Shown here piece after piece: positions 25,225-34,735 of a stretch of 64,000 bases of DNA. The stretch covers positions 1 to 64,000 of the forward strand of contig JAGBHE010000024.1 of assembly GCA_017935675.1 (NCBI GenBank), read 5' to 3'. The first letter of the stretch is position 1; each line of letters begins with the position of its first letter. A model generated the notes under the pieces. It did not search any database. It was given only the letters and a program-made list of their open reading frames with translations, and was not told where the DNA came from. This stretch comes from Clostridia bacterium. Its GTDB lineage: Bacteria; Bacillota; Clostridia; UBA1381. A program made the position numbers and the translations under genes.

Positions 25225-26484
25225 ATGGAAAAACCGGAATTACTGGCTCCCGGAGGAAGCCTTGAAAAGCTGAAAACCGCAGTCATGTACGGTGCGGACG
25301 CCGTTTATGTGGGAGGCGAGGCGTTTTCCCTGCGGACCGCGGCGGAAAACTTCTCAACAGATGAATTAAAGGAAGGTCTTGACTTCGCTCATACACGCGG
25401 GAAAAAGGTTTATCTTACGGCAAACATTCTTCCGCATAATAAGGATTTGGAAGCATTTTCAGAATACATTGATGAAATATCACCCCTCGGCTTTGACGGA
25501 ATTCTCGTTTCAGACCCCGGGATGCTTGATATAGTCCGCAGAAAAGCTCCGGAGCTTCCAATCCATATAAGCACACAGGCAAACAACATAAACTACGGCT
25601 CCGCTCTTTTCTGGAAAGGTGCCGGAGCATCAAGAGTCGTTCTTGCAAGAGAGCTCTCTCTTGAAGAAATAGCGCAGATACATGAAAAAACAGACGGGCT
25701 TGAACTTGAAGCTTTTGTTCACGGAGCAATGTGCATTTCATATTCGGGACGCTGCCTGCTTTCAAATTACATGACCGGCAGAGATTCAAATCAAGGCTCT
25801 TGCGCTCACCCGTGCCGCTGGAATTACACGCTTATGGAACAAACACGTCCGGGAGAATTTTTTGATATTTTTGAGAACGAGCGCGGAAGCTTTATTTTCA
25901 ACTCAAAGGATTTGTGTATGATTGCTCATATTCCCGAGCTTGTAAAAAGCGGAATAACAAGCTTTAAAATTGAAGGCAGAGTTAAAACAGAATTTTACGT
26001 TGCAACCGTTGTCGGGGCATACAGGCGTGAAATTGATAAATATTTTGAAAATCCCGAGGGCTACAGTTTTGACGGCTCAGAGCTTCGGGAGCTTCTTAAG
26101 GTAAGCCACCGTCCGTACTCAACAGGCTTTTGCTTAGGCAAGCCGGACAGCTCCGGGCAGGTTTATACCTCAAGCTCTTATATACGTCATTACGACTTAA
26201 TAGGTATTGTTACGGATTATGACGAGGAAACGGGAATTATGACCGTTTCTCAGAGGAACAGATTCTTTACCGGTGAGGAGCTTGAAATCATTTCCCCCGG
26301 CAGACCCTTCTTTACTCAAATTGCAAAAGAAATGAAAAATGCTGACGGAGAGACAATAAACGTTGCTCCGCACGCTGCAATGACTGTTACGATGAAAGCA
26401 GACCGTCCCGTAGTTAAGGGCTCAATGCTCCGAAGGGGACGTCTGCCGGACGATTGGGAGGTTGAATTAAAAAATGTACTGTAA
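25225..26484 (+). CDS. trhP: U32 family protein, tRNA hydroxylation factor TrhP type
   Basis: Peptidase-U32-family proteins of this group hydroxylate U34 of tRNA using prephenate, rather than cutting peptides. The N-terminal TIM-like half has LAPGGSLEKLKTAVMYGADA, and the U32 cysteine signature is FVHGAMCISYSGRCLLSNY with GSCAHPCRWNY (residues 165-200), enough cysteines for an Fe-S cluster. At 419 residues it corresponds to the longer YrrO-type protein; a separate short YrrN is absent. RlhA-like 23S rRNA hydroxylation is the alternative. The adjacent trmR supports the tRNA role. Confidence 0.85.
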   Translation: MEKPELLAPGGSLEKLKTAVMYGADAVYVGGEAFSLRTAAENFSTDELKEGLDFAHTRGKKVYLTANILPHNKDLEAFSEYIDEISPLGFDGILVSDPGMLDIVRRKAPELPIHISTQANNINYGSALFWKGAGASRVVLARELSLEEIAQIHEKTDGLELEAFVHGAMCISYSGRCLLSNYMTGRDSNQGSCAHPCRWNYTLMEQTRPGEFFDIFENERGSFIFNSKDLCMIAHIPELVKSGITSFKIEGRVKTEFYVATVVGAYRREIDKYFENPEGYSFDGSELRELLKVSHRPYSTGFCLGKPDSSGQVYTSSSYIRHYDLIGIVTDYDEETGIMTVSQRNRFFTGEELEIISPGRPFFTQIAKEMKNADGETINVAPHAAMTVTMKADRPVVKGSMLRRGRLPDDWEVELKNVL

Positions 26485-27370
26485 AAAATGTGGGAAAAAG
26501 CTTTCAGATTCTGCCCGTTTTTGTGACAGATGCGGACAGCCCTCCGGAACAGCGCCGAAAAAAACACAGCGCCCGGCAGCTCCGCAAAACAGAACTCAAA
26601 CACTAAGCAAACGTCAGCAGGACAGCTATGACCGATACAGAAAAAAACAGCTCCAAAAGGAAGCCGAGAAAAAGCGGCGCAGGAAAAGAACGAGAATAAT
26701 CACAATATGGGTTATTTTAATTGCCCTGCTCGGCTCTGTCGGCGGCGGGCTTTACGCTTATTATTACACCATGAAAAATTCAGGCGGCGACTGGACAGGC
26801 GCCAACGCGTCAGCTTCTCCCGCCGATACGCAGCAGTCCTCCCCCCTCCCTTCCGCCTCTTCGGAAACGGCACAGGCAGCAGCCTCCGCCACAGCCTCCG
26901 CCGCACAAGATAACAGCGGCTGCGAAATATACATAGACAATGCATACGGCTTCAAATGTCCATATCCGGCAAAGTTTGAAACAGGAACGCTTTCCAACAG
27001 AAACACAAGACTCAGCCTGAAAGACCCTGACGGGGACGGAGAAATGCTCATAAGCTATGAAAAAATTTCCGAAACCCAGACTGCGGCAAATCTTATGCGC
27101 GATTACGTAAAAGGAATAGGCGTTTCGGCAGACTTTAACCGTGCCGGGGAAAACTGGTATGAGGTAGACTTTACGCGAAACGGGAAGGTAAACCACAGAA
27201 AAGCCGTAATCATTGAAAAAAACAAGTATGTGTACTTTGATTTTACATATAATGAAAACACGGAGCATAAAAAGGTATATGATTCATATATCGATTATGC
27301 AGATGAATATCTTGATAATCAGTATACCGAAAAAGCCAAGGAAGATGCAGCTGAGAAATCAGATGATTAA
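26474..27370 (+). CDS. Zinc-ribbon membrane protein of unknown function
   Basis: A 298-residue protein. A zinc ribbon at the N-terminus (CKKCGKK and CDRCGQP) is in the cytoplasm, followed by a very basic stretch (KKRRRKRTR), one transmembrane helix (about residues 75-98), a Ser/Ala/Pro-rich linker and an extracellular domain of about 150 residues beginning near CEIYIDNAYGFKC. No catalytic motif is visible. The first 11 nt overlap trhP, so it is translated with that gene, but a functional link is not evident. Confidence 0.75.
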   Translation: MYCKKCGKKLSDSARFCDRCGQPSGTAPKKTQRPAAPQNRTQTLSKRQQDSYDRYRKKQLQKEAEKKRRRKRTRIITIWVILIALLGSVGGGLYAYYYTMKNSGGDWTGANASASPADTQQSSPLPSASSETAQAAASATASAAQDNSGCEIYIDNAYGFKCPYPAKFETGTLSNRNTRLSLKDPDGDGEMLISYEKISETQTAANLMRDYVKGIGVSADFNRAGENWYEVDFTRNGKVNHRKAVIIEKNKYVYFDFTYNENTEHKKVYDSYIDYADEYLDNQYTEKAKEDAAEKSDD

Positions 27371-27453
27371 GCTTTTTCTCCGAAAGCGTTTTACACAGTC
27401 CACTTAAAACGCAAAAATCTCCGGTTGTGGGCAGAAAGGTACTGAATTTTAAA

Positions 27454-28794
27454 ATGATAAAGGTTTTCAAGCCGCATCTGACATATCTGCAGATAATAGC
27501 TCTCGGATTTCTTGCGGTTATATTAATCGGGAGTATTCTTCTTACGCTGCCCATTTCCTCACGCAGCGGTGAAACGCCGTTTCTCGGCGCAATGTTCACC
27601 GCAACAAGCGCAACATGTGTAACCGGGCTTGTGATTTACGATACCTACTCTCACTGGACCTTATTCGGTCAGCTTGTCATTCTTGCGATGATACAAATCG
27701 GCGGAATAGGCTTCATGACAATTATAGCAATGCTTTCCGTGTTCATGAAAAGACGGATAAGCCTGCACGAACGCAGGCTTCTTATGGAATCCGCGGGAAC
27801 AATCAGGATTGCCGGAGTTGTTAAGCTGGTGCGGCGTGTATTTTTCGGAACTTTTATATTTGAGGGAATAGGCGCACTTGTCCTGACTGTCAGATTTCTT
27901 CCCGAAATGGGATTGGCGCAGGCTTTCTACAATGCAGTTTTTCATTCCGTATCAGCCTTCTGTAATGCCGGCTTTGATATTATGGGGAAATCAGCTCCGT
28001 TTTCCTCACTTACCGCGTACAAGCTTGACCCGGTTGTTAATATTACCATAAGTATGCTTATAATAATGGGCGGTCTCGGATTTCTCGTTTGGAATGACTG
28101 CATACAGTCACGTTTTAATTTTAAAAAATATGAGCTTCATTCAAAGCTTGTATTTACAACTACACTGCTGCTTTTAGTTATCGGAACGGTTTTGTTCTTT
28201 TTCCTTGAGCGAAACGGAGAAATGGCAGGACTTACAGTGCCGCAGCGGCTGCTTGTGTCCTTTTTCCAATCGGTAACACCCAGAACCGCAGGCTACAATA
28301 CAATTGATATAAATAAGCTTTCGGACAGTGGAAAGGTTCTCACAACGATTCTTATGTTTATCGGCGGCAGTCCCGGCTCTACGGCAGGAGGAATTAAAAC
28401 CACTACATTTTTAGTCCTCATTCTCGGAGCGGTTTCCGCTTCAAGGCATACACCGAGTATAAACGTTTTCAGACGCCGTCTTGACGAGCATATAGTAAAA
28501 CGCGCCAGTGCGATTTTTACGATTTATGTTTCCGTAGTGCTTGCTGCTCTTATGATAATATGCGAGCTGGAGCCTTTTGATGCGGAAAAAATATTATTTG
28601 AGGTCGTATCGGCAATCGGAACTGTTGGGCTTTCAATGGGAATAACGCCGCAGCTTTGTACAGCCTCCCGAATTATACTGATGATTCTTATGTTCGGAGG
28701 ACGTGTCGGGGGTCTTACGCTTATGCTGGTGCTGGCAGAAAAGCGGATAAATATACCGCTTGACAGGCCATATGAAAAAATTCTGATAGGTTAA
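27454..28794 (+). CDS. trkH: Potassium uptake transporter TrkH/KtrB family
   Basis: Membrane subunit of a Trk/Ktr potassium system. The four pore loops with filter glycines are visible: TSATCVTGLV, SAFCNAGFD, TPRTAGYNT and GTVGLSMGIT. The 446-residue protein starts at ATG 27454 in the typical manner (MIKVFKPHLTYLQII); a GTG at 27427 would add nine residues but has no SD. The SD for 27454 (AGAAAGG) is distant at about 14 nt. The regulatory subunit gene follows after 10 bp, as expected. Confidence 0.92.
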   Translation: MIKVFKPHLTYLQIIALGFLAVILIGSILLTLPISSRSGETPFLGAMFTATSATCVTGLVIYDTYSHWTLFGQLVILAMIQIGGIGFMTIIAMLSVFMKRRISLHERRLLMESAGTIRIAGVVKLVRRVFFGTFIFEGIGALVLTVRFLPEMGLAQAFYNAVFHSVSAFCNAGFDIMGKSAPFSSLTAYKLDPVVNITISMLIIMGGLGFLVWNDCIQSRFNFKKYELHSKLVFTTTLLLLVIGTVLFFFLERNGEMAGLTVPQRLLVSFFQSVTPRTAGYNTIDINKLSDSGKVLTTILMFIGGSPGSTAGGIKTTTFLVLILGAVSASRHTPSINVFRRRLDEHIVKRASAIFTIYVSVVLAALMIICELEPFDAEKILFEVVSAIGTVGLSMGITPQLCTASRIILMILMFGGRVGGLTLMLVLAEKRINIPLDRPYEKILIG

Positions 28795-28804
28795 GGTGAG
28801 AAAT

Positions 28805-29476
28805 ATGAAATCTATTCTTGTAATCGGAGTCGGCAGATTCGGAAAGCATCTTGCAAAAAAGCTTATTGAGCTTGGAAACGATGTCATGGTTGTTGATAAG
28901 GATGAAGAAACCATTGAACGTCTCAACTATGTTTTTACCGATTCCTATATCGGTGACTGCCGCAACGAAGGCGTTATCCGTTCTCTCGGCGTCAATAACT
29001 TTGATATATGCTTTGTCGCGGTAGATCAAGATTTTCAGGCTTCATTGGAAATAACCTCCCTGCTTAAGGAATTCGGCGCAAAATATGTGGTTTCCAATGC
29101 AAACCGCGACAGGCAGGCTGATTTTCTCAGGAAAATCGGTGCAGACGACGTTATTTATCCCGAGCGGGAGATAGCCGAAAAAACAGCCATCAAATACAAT
29201 GCAAACAACATATTCGACTTCATTCAGCTGACAGATGAATACTCAATATACGAAATACCCATCCTTGATGACTGGGCGGGACAAGCGATAAATGATATAA
29301 ACGTGCGGAATAAATATCATGTTAATATAATAGCGGTAAAAAACGGAGACGAGCTTAATCCGATTCCGGGTGCGTCATATGTATTCAAACCCGATGATCA
29401 CATTGTAATAATCGGTAAAAGCTCAGATGTACTGAAAATGACATCAAAAAACAGCAAAAAATATTCAGAACAATAA
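28805..29476 (+). CDS. trkA: Potassium uptake regulatory subunit TrkA/KtrA (RCK domain)
   Basis: The cytoplasmic ring protein that gates TrkH/KtrB. The N-terminal Rossmann fold has LVIGVGRFGKHLAKKL with the GxGxxG nucleotide motif and DKDEETIERL; the C-terminal RCK_C domain ends GASYVFKPDDHIVIIG. The length of 223 residues with a single N/C pair is the KtrA type. AAGGTGAG lies just before ATG 28805; the upstream GTG at 28796 overlaps that SD. Confidence 0.93.
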   Translation: MKSILVIGVGRFGKHLAKKLIELGNDVMVVDKDEETIERLNYVFTDSYIGDCRNEGVIRSLGVNNFDICFVAVDQDFQASLEITSLLKEFGAKYVVSNANRDRQADFLRKIGADDVIYPEREIAEKTAIKYNANNIFDFIQLTDEYSIYEIPILDDWAGQAINDINVRNKYHVNIIAVKNGDELNPIPGASYVFKPDDHIVIIGKSSDVLKMTSKNSKKYSEQ

Positions 29477-29492
29477 AAAAATTTATTTCCTG

Positions 29493-29521
29493 TTGATTTT
29501 TCAGCGGAAATATAGTAAAAT
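29493..29521 (+). promoter_or_regulatory. Promoter for the lipoprotein gene at 29554
   Basis: TTGATT (29493-29498), a 17-bp spacer, TAAAAT (29516-29521), with a short leader to GGAGG and the ATG at 29554. Confidence 0.6.
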
Positions 29522-29553
29522 AGTATAGTATGATTATATGGAGGTTAATTAAT

Positions 29554-30087
29554 ATGAAAAAAATAATATGTATTTCAGGAATAGTGCTTGCACTCACTGC
29601 CGCAGGCTGCTCATTTTCAAAGCAGGACGCTCAAGTAACAGAAACACCGGCTCCTACAATTCCCGCCAAAATTGCCGAGCAGGCAGCCGGAGAAGCACAG
29701 ACGGTTGAAACTGCTGAGCTTGAAGATAATGAGCTTTCCGAAAAGATAAAAAATGTGAATAAAAATGCCGGTATCAGCACTTCTGTAAATCCGGGAATGA
29801 AAATGCTGAGCATTGATCTCCCTATTGAAGCAGAGGACGAAAAGCTCCCTGCTGAATTTATCGGTCAGGTTGAGCGCATTGTTGAATCTGCCGGGCTCCG
29901 GGAAAACAAAGATTTCGATTATTTTTATTTTTGCACGGGAGCAGATAACAAGGTTTATATCAGTGCTTCTTTTAACCGTACCGACAACGGTCTTGTTCTC
30001 GACAAGCTGAACGCCGTTGAAGATACCTACTCAGCAGGCACCTCAGCCGCTGCGGCAAAATCAAAGCTTTTTAAAGCAGCACAATAA
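29554..30087 (+). CDS. Lipoprotein of unknown function
   Basis: A 177-residue lipoprotein: signal peptide and lipobox LTAAGC at residues 14-19, then an acidic Ala/Glu/Thr-rich linker and a C-terminal domain with LSIDLPIEAE and VERIVESAGLRENKDFDYFY. I do not recognise the family. The start at 29554 is 8 nt after GGAGG; an upstream ATG at 29530 has none. It has its own promoter and a strong terminator (30097-30149). Confidence 0.72.
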   Translation: MKKIICISGIVLALTAAGCSFSKQDAQVTETPAPTIPAKIAEQAAGEAQTVETAELEDNELSEKIKNVNKNAGISTSVNPGMKMLSIDLPIEAEDEKLPAEFIGQVERIVESAGLRENKDFDYFYFCTGADNKVYISASFNRTDNGLVLDKLNAVEDTYSAGTSAAAAKSKLFKAAQ

Positions 30088-30096
30088 AAATTCACG

Positions 30097-30149
30097 AAAA
30101 AAACCGACCCCAAAAAGTCAGACCTGACGATTGGGAGGTCGGTTTTTTT
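30097..30149. terminator. Bidirectional terminator between convergent genes
   Basis: AAAAAAACCGACC (30097-30109) pairs perfectly with GGTCGGTTTTTTT (30137-30149), with a smaller GTCA/TGAC stem nested in the loop. It serves the lipoprotein gene and, in reverse, the MATE gene. Confidence 0.85.
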
Positions 30150-30155
30150 ATGTCA

Positions 30156-31529
30156 TTATTCCGTAACCTGTCTTGTAAGGCTGTGAATCCATTTATCATT
30201 TCTGTAGCGGAACATACAGATAATAACCTTCAAAATCTCGTCACTCTTCATAAGAGCAAGCACTACCGGTACAGGCCATTTCAGCCTTGAAGCAATAAAG
30301 GATGACGGAAGGGCAACCATCCAGATACAAATCACCTCTGTTATAAGGCAAAAAGATGTATCTCCGCTTCCCCGAAGCACTCCCATTATATTTATCGCCG
30401 AAAAGGAAACGAAAATTGTGATAAAGGCCATAACATTGATAAGCTCTCCGGCAAGCTCAATTGTTTCCGCCGGGAAATCATAAAAATTAAGCATCGGGCG
30501 TTTGATAAGCAAGATTATGCCGCAGGCTGCAAAGCCTAAAACGACGGCAAGAACATTAAGGGTAACCGCCTGCATTTTTACAAAGCCGGAGTTTCCCTCC
30601 CCGATTGATTTCCCCACCATGACAGCAGATGCGTTTGCTACGCCGAACAGGACAATAGTTGAAAGCTGCTGTACAATACTTGTTATTGAGTTTGCGGCAA
30701 CCGGGTCTCCCGCACTGTAGGCTATGTGTCCGAGTATTCCCGCCTGCACCGACATGCCAAGGGACCATGCAAGCTCAATAATAAATACCGGCGTACCATG
30801 CCGCAAAAGGTCTCCGGCAAGGAATCCGCATTTTGCAAAAAGGTCTCTCAGCCTGAACTTCAGCTTTTTATCAATAGCCAACACATAAACAACGGTTATG
30901 ACAAACTCACTTATCCGCGCAATAAGCGTAGCGATCGCCGCACCTTCTATTCCAAGCGCCGGTGCGCCGAGATTTCCGAATATCAGCACCCAGTTAAGAA
31001 ATACGTTCATGACAAAGGATACCAGGTTCACCACAACGGATATTTTTACTATTTCAACACTTCTGAGCGAGCACAGAAGTGTGTTCCCGGGCGCGAATAT
31101 AAAATATGCAAATCCGATAATGCGCAGATATCTTACACCGGCATCAATAATATCCGGATTTGAAGAATAAATCCTCATAACCTGATATGGAAATATCAGA
31201 ACGGCTGTGCCGATAAGTATTCCGAATACAATCGCCGCCCGAAGCACAAGTGCGTATATTTTCTTAACAGCTGCCATATCATGCTTTCCGTAATACTGAG
31301 ATGAAAGCACGCTTGACGCTCCCGAAAGCCCGAAGCATATCAATGTAAGTATAAAAAAAGGCTGGTTAGCAAGGGAGGATGCGGAAAGAAAGTTTCCCGT
31401 GCTGTCAGCCTTACCCAGCATGAGAGTATCCATCATGCCTGTTGAAAGCGTGATAAGATTCTGCAGGGCTATAGGAATAGCAATTTTCAGTGTTGCCGCA
31501 TAATACGCCTTATTTGTTATAACTTTCAT
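30156..31529 (-). CDS. MATE family efflux transporter
   Basis: A multidrug and toxin extrusion antiporter: 457 residues with about twelve membrane helices in two similar halves, beginning LKIAIPIALQNLITLSTGMM and TLMLGKADSTGNFLSASSLA. The substrate is unknown. AGAAGGAG precedes the ATG by about 10 nt. It is a single-gene unit with a consensus promoter (31582-31610) and the shared terminator at 30097-30149. Confidence 0.92.
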   Translation of the reverse strand: MKVITNKAYYAATLKIAIPIALQNLITLSTGMMDTLMLGKADSTGNFLSASSLANQPFFILTLICFGLSGASSVLSSQYYGKHDMAAVKKIYALVLRAAIVFGILIGTAVLIFPYQVMRIYSSNPDIIDAGVRYLRIIGFAYFIFAPGNTLLCSLRSVEIVKISVVVNLVSFVMNVFLNWVLIFGNLGAPALGIEGAAIATLIARISEFVITVVYVLAIDKKLKFRLRDLFAKCGFLAGDLLRHGTPVFIIELAWSLGMSVQAGILGHIAYSAGDPVAANSITSIVQQLSTIVLFGVANASAVMVGKSIGEGNSGFVKMQAVTLNVLAVVLGFAACGIILLIKRPMLNFYDFPAETIELAGELINVMAFITIFVSFSAINIMGVLRGSGDTSFCLITEVICIWMVALPSSFIASRLKWPVPVVLALMKSDEILKVIICMFRYRNDKWIHSLTRQVTE

Positions 31530-31581
31530 TTTGAAAAATTCTCCTTCTGTCGTAAAACCTTGTCAAACAGCGTTAAGACAT

Positions 31582-31610
31582 ATTATACCACCAAAACATC
31601 AGTCTGTCAA
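31582..31610 (-). promoter_or_regulatory. Perfect sigma-A promoter for the MATE gene
   Basis: Minus-strand TTGACA (31605-31610), a 17-bp spacer, TATAAT (31582-31587). Confidence 0.85.
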
Positions 31611-31637
31611 CATAGAAATTTAATAAAATGCGAAAAA

Positions 31638-31684
31638 AACACAAGGAGACGGTTCTCTTATGTTCAAGCGAACCGTCCCCGCGA
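31638..31684. repeat. REP-like inverted pair (copy C)
   Basis: AACACAAGGAGACGGTTCT (from 31638) faces GAACCGTCCCC (31670-31680), a partly decayed copy of the unit at 6336-6418. Its edge is 3 nt from the stop codon of the EamA transporter gene at 31688. Confidence 0.7.
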
Positions 31685-31687
31685 GTT

Positions 31688-32584
31688 TTACTGTTTTATT
31701 CTTCCGGATACGCTAACGCATAAAATCGCTCCGAGTACAAACAGAAAAGCTGATATATGTTGAATTGTAAATATTTTTTCTCCGAGAAGAAGGGCTCCAA
31801 ACAGGCTTGCGAACAGCGGTTCAAGAAATTTGACAATAAAGAGTCCCGACAAATTGTTTTTCTGCACAACCGAATACCACATACAATATCCTATTATAGA
31901 AGCAGCGCTAATATAGACAAAAATTGCACATGCATATGGTGTAACCGTACCGATTCTTCCGCCGCACCCCAAACCGATTACCGTCAGTATAATGCCTCCG
32001 AGCAGCTGTGTATATCCTGTTGCCGCAACCGGATTGAGCTCAGCCGTCAGCTTTTTACAGCTTATGTTGGAAATCACCGTACAGAATGACGCAGCAATAA
32101 TCAATCCTTCCCCCAAACCGAAGCTGAATTTCAGCGAATCGGTATTCAACACCAAAATCCCCATCAATCCCAATCCTGCGCCTGCCGGCTTAACTATACT
32201 GAATTTATCCTCCTTAAAAAATAAAAAAGAGAAGCAAATAAAAATCAGTACGCCAAGCTGCTTCAGCAGTGCTGTTTTTGAGCTGTCCGCAAGAGTAAGT
32301 CCGATGTATGTAAAGCTATAGTGCAAAACAACTGCAAACATACCCACAGAAATAATTCGAAGCCATTGTATTTTACTTTTCACTGAAATTGATTTAACTC
32401 TTACCGCGCAAAATGCGGTTATTGCAGCGCCGCATATCAAAAATCGCGCTCCTGCAAACAGCAGCAGATTCGGGAAATACGCCGTATCGATTTCAAATGC
32501 TGAGTATCCGAGCTTGATAAACGGAAACAGTGAGCCCCACAACAGCATTACAATAACCGTTTTTATCAATTCCTTTTTATTCAC
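31688..32584 (-). CDS. EamA/DMT family transporter
   Basis: A drug/metabolite transporter-superfamily permease of 298 residues with about ten membrane helices in two EamA repeats (LWGSLFPFIKLGYS at the start; EPLFASLFGALLLGEKIF near the end). Such proteins move amino acids, sugars or other small metabolites. GTG 32584 is the likely start, 6 nt after GGAGG and within the last codons of the upstream gene; the ORF extends to a TTG at 32602 without an SD. It is third in an operon with an oxidoreductase and a quinone-reductase-like gene, so it may export or import their substrate. Confidence 0.85.
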   Translation of the reverse strand: MNKKELIKTVIVMLLWGSLFPFIKLGYSAFEIDTAYFPNLLLFAGARFLICGAAITAFCAVRVKSISVKSKIQWLRIISVGMFAVVLHYSFTYIGLTLADSSKTALLKQLGVLIFICFSFLFFKEDKFSIVKPAGAGLGLMGILVLNTDSLKFSFGLGEGLIIAASFCTVISNISCKKLTAELNPVAATGYTQLLGGIILTVIGLGCGGRIGTVTPYACAIFVYISAASIIGYCMWYSVVQKNNLSGLFIVKFLEPLFASLFGALLLGEKIFTIQHISAFLFVLGAILCVSVSGRIKQ

Positions 32585-33566
32585 CGCGAACCTCCAGCAC
32601 AACCTTGCCTATATTCTCGCCGCGCTCTAAAATCATATGCGCCTCCATTGCCTGCTCAACAGGCAGAACCTTATAAACAGAAGGCTTCATCTCACCGCTT
32701 TCAAGCTTAGGCCAGACTTTTTCCACAAGCTCACCGAGCAGAGCGGATTTTTCTTCAGAGCTGCGCTTTCTCAGCATACTTCCCACAAGGTGCAGACCCT
32801 TGGTAAGCAGCGGACGCAACAATATATTTGTCTGTGTTCCCGCAAGCGTTGAAATTACAATCCAGTATCCACCCTCTGCCATATACGGCAGGCTCCTGCC
32901 GAGAGTTTCACCGCTGAGACAGTCCATAGACACATTAACCGCCGCGCCCTTTTCCTCCTCAGCCTTAAGGATTTCCGCAACATCCTCTTTATTGGAATTT
33001 ATAACTATATCCGCGCCCAGCGGCTTTATTTTTTCCGCAATTTCATCCGATAAAACCGATGTAATGACCCTGGCGCCGAATGCCTTTGCCATAGGAATTG
33101 CAACGCTTGCAAGTCCGCTTGCACCTGCGGGGATAAACGCTGTCTGACCGGCTTTTAAATGTCCCTCATAAAACAAATTCAGATATGATGTTGCGTAAGC
33201 CTCCGGAAGCGAAGCCGCTTCTGCAAAGGAAAGATTTTCAGGCATGGGCATTACCATGCCGTACGGTGCACATACGTACTCCGCATAGCCCCCGCCGCCG
33301 AGAAGGGCACACACCTTATCGCCGATTTTAAATCCGCTTTTCCTTTGCGCCGTTTCTCCGAGCTGCTTTACCGTTCCTGCCACCTCAAACCCCATCCACT
33401 GCGGCCAGCCGGCGGGTGATGGATATGCTCCCTTTCTTTGCAGCAGATCGGCACGGTTTAAAGCCGCTGCATGAATTTCAATTAAAACCTCCTCCGGCTT
33501 AACAACCGGGTCAGACACCTCCGACCAAACAAGCTCCTGTTTTTCATTTACCAGCATTGCTTTCAT
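32577..33566 (-). CDS. NAD(P)H-quinone oxidoreductase, zinc-free MDR family (PIG3-type)
   Basis: A medium-chain reductase of 329 residues. HAAALNRADLLQRKGAYPSP and GFEVAGTVKQLG are the PIG3-type quinone reductase signatures; the catalytic zinc ligands of alcohol dehydrogenases are absent. The nucleotide site is IPAGASGLASVAIPMAKAFG (about residues 140-160). It reduces quinones or enones with NADPH. GGGAGG lies upstream of the ATG, and 2 bp separate it from the Gfo/Idh/MocA gene. Confidence 0.87.
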   Translation of the reverse strand: MKAMLVNEKQELVWSEVSDPVVKPEEVLIEIHAAALNRADLLQRKGAYPSPAGWPQWMGFEVAGTVKQLGETAQRKSGFKIGDKVCALLGGGGYAEYVCAPYGMVMPMPENLSFAEAASLPEAYATSYLNLFYEGHLKAGQTAFIPAGASGLASVAIPMAKAFGARVITSVLSDEIAEKIKPLGADIVINSNKEDVAEILKAEEEKGAAVNVSMDCLSGETLGRSLPYMAEGGYWIVISTLAGTQTNILLRPLLTKGLHLVGSMLRKRSSEEKSALLGELVEKVWPKLESGEMKPSVYKVLPVEQAMEAHMILERGENIGKVVLEVRGE

Positions 33567-33568
33567 AA

Positions 33569-34552
33569 TTAAATTCCTCCCGTTATTTTATATAATACTT
33601 TTTGTACAAGATAATCATGCTCGTAGGTATACGGATTTTCCTTTGCTCCGATCACATAATCATAAAATTCCTGCATCATTTCATCATATCGGCAATCCTT
33701 TGGGATATCGGATATATCGATATTTTCCTTCATATCCTCATAGGAGTTGGTTGCTATTTCCGTATCGGAGTATGTCATTGCTATTTTGTTTTCTATCGGC
33801 ATTATATTGATTGTGCCCTTACTGCCGGATACCATGAGCTGCCTCCTGCCCCAGCCGTTTACCTCTACAGATGATACAAATACCCTTGCCAAGGCTTTTT
33901 CATATTCAAGAACAGCTAAATTGTTATCCTCTAAATCCACGCCGTCAAGACCTGTATGCTTTAAAAACGATGTTATTTTAACAGGCTCTCCGAGGAGGTA
34001 TACAATAAGGTCAACAAGATGACTTCCGAGAATATACATGATTCCGCCCTTAAAGTTTGTAAGCCATTCTTTATACTCCTTTGAATGATATGTGCTCATT
34101 TCGGCATTAACAGAATAAATTTCGCCCAATTTGCCGCTGCGTACCGCTTCTATACACTTTTTTACAGCAGGATTATACCGGTACATATACCCAAGCTGAA
34201 CAACAAGTTTTTTGGCCTTGGCAATGTCAAACACCTTCTTATATTCTTCAAGCGTTCCGCTTGCCGGCTTATCCATATGTATATGCTTGCCTGCTTCGAC
34301 ACACATTACGGCGTACTTAGTAAGATTCCATACATCGCATTCGATTAAAACAGCGTCGGACTTTTCAATTATTTCCTCAGTGCTCATACGCGGAAGCCCA
34401 CTGTACGCCTTGCAGCCTCCGCGCTCTTTTACCCATTTTTCATTTTCCTCAGCATATCCCACAACCTCAAAAAACTCAGGAAATTTACGCACTGCCTCCA
34501 TTTTCGCCCCGCCGTGATTATGTCCTATTCCTATTTGACCGATTTTTATCAT
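33569..34552 (-). CDS. Gfo/Idh/MocA family oxidoreductase
   Basis: An NAD(P)-dependent dehydrogenase for sugars, inositols or their acids. The Rossmann motif is IGQIGIGHNHGGAK at the N-terminus (the usual GxGxxG is altered to GIGHNHG), and the catalytic-lysine region HMDKPASGT is near residue 95, followed by GGIMYILGSHLVDLIVYLLG. The 327-residue length is typical. I start at ATG 34552; the ORF extends to a TTG at 34567. It is first in a three-gene operon and divergent from an AraC-type regulator. Confidence 0.87.
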   Translation of the reverse strand: MIKIGQIGIGHNHGGAKMEAVRKFPEFFEVVGYAEENEKWVKERGGCKAYSGLPRMSTEEIIEKSDAVLIECDVWNLTKYAVMCVEAGKHIHMDKPASGTLEEYKKVFDIAKAKKLVVQLGYMYRYNPAVKKCIEAVRSGKLGEIYSVNAEMSTYHSKEYKEWLTNFKGGIMYILGSHLVDLIVYLLGEPVKITSFLKHTGLDGVDLEDNNLAVLEYEKALARVFVSSVEVNGWGRRQLMVSGSKGTINIMPIENKIAMTYSDTEIATNSYEDMKENIDISDIPKDCRYDEMMQEFYDYVIGAKENPYTYEHDYLVQKVLYKITGGI

Positions 34553-34664
34553 TATGCATTTCTCCAATCAAAGACCGCTTCGCAGTGAAATACTGCACTC
34601 AGCTCCGTAAATACTGTTTTCGTCAGCCCGGCGCAAAAAATATCTGTTTTATTTTCTCCATTAC

Positions 34665-34693
34665 ATTATAATGGTTCTATCTCTATATTGAAA
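34665..34693 (-). promoter_or_regulatory. Possible promoter for the Gfo/Idh/MocA operon
   Basis: Minus-strand TATAAT at 34665-34670 with a weak -35 TTTCAA (34688-34693) at 17 bp. A poor -35 beside a regulator gene fits an activator-dependent promoter. The -35 of the divergent regulator promoter is about 42 bp away. Confidence 0.35.
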
Positions 34694-34735
34694 TGGTTTT
34701 TATGATACTTTTTATCACATTTGATACTTTATTTC

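Noticed and set aside
27386..27412. Terminator between the zinc-ribbon gene and trkH
   Set aside because: GCGTTTTA/TAAAACGC can pair over 8 bp, but the stem is followed by A-rich, not T-rich, sequence on the plus strand.
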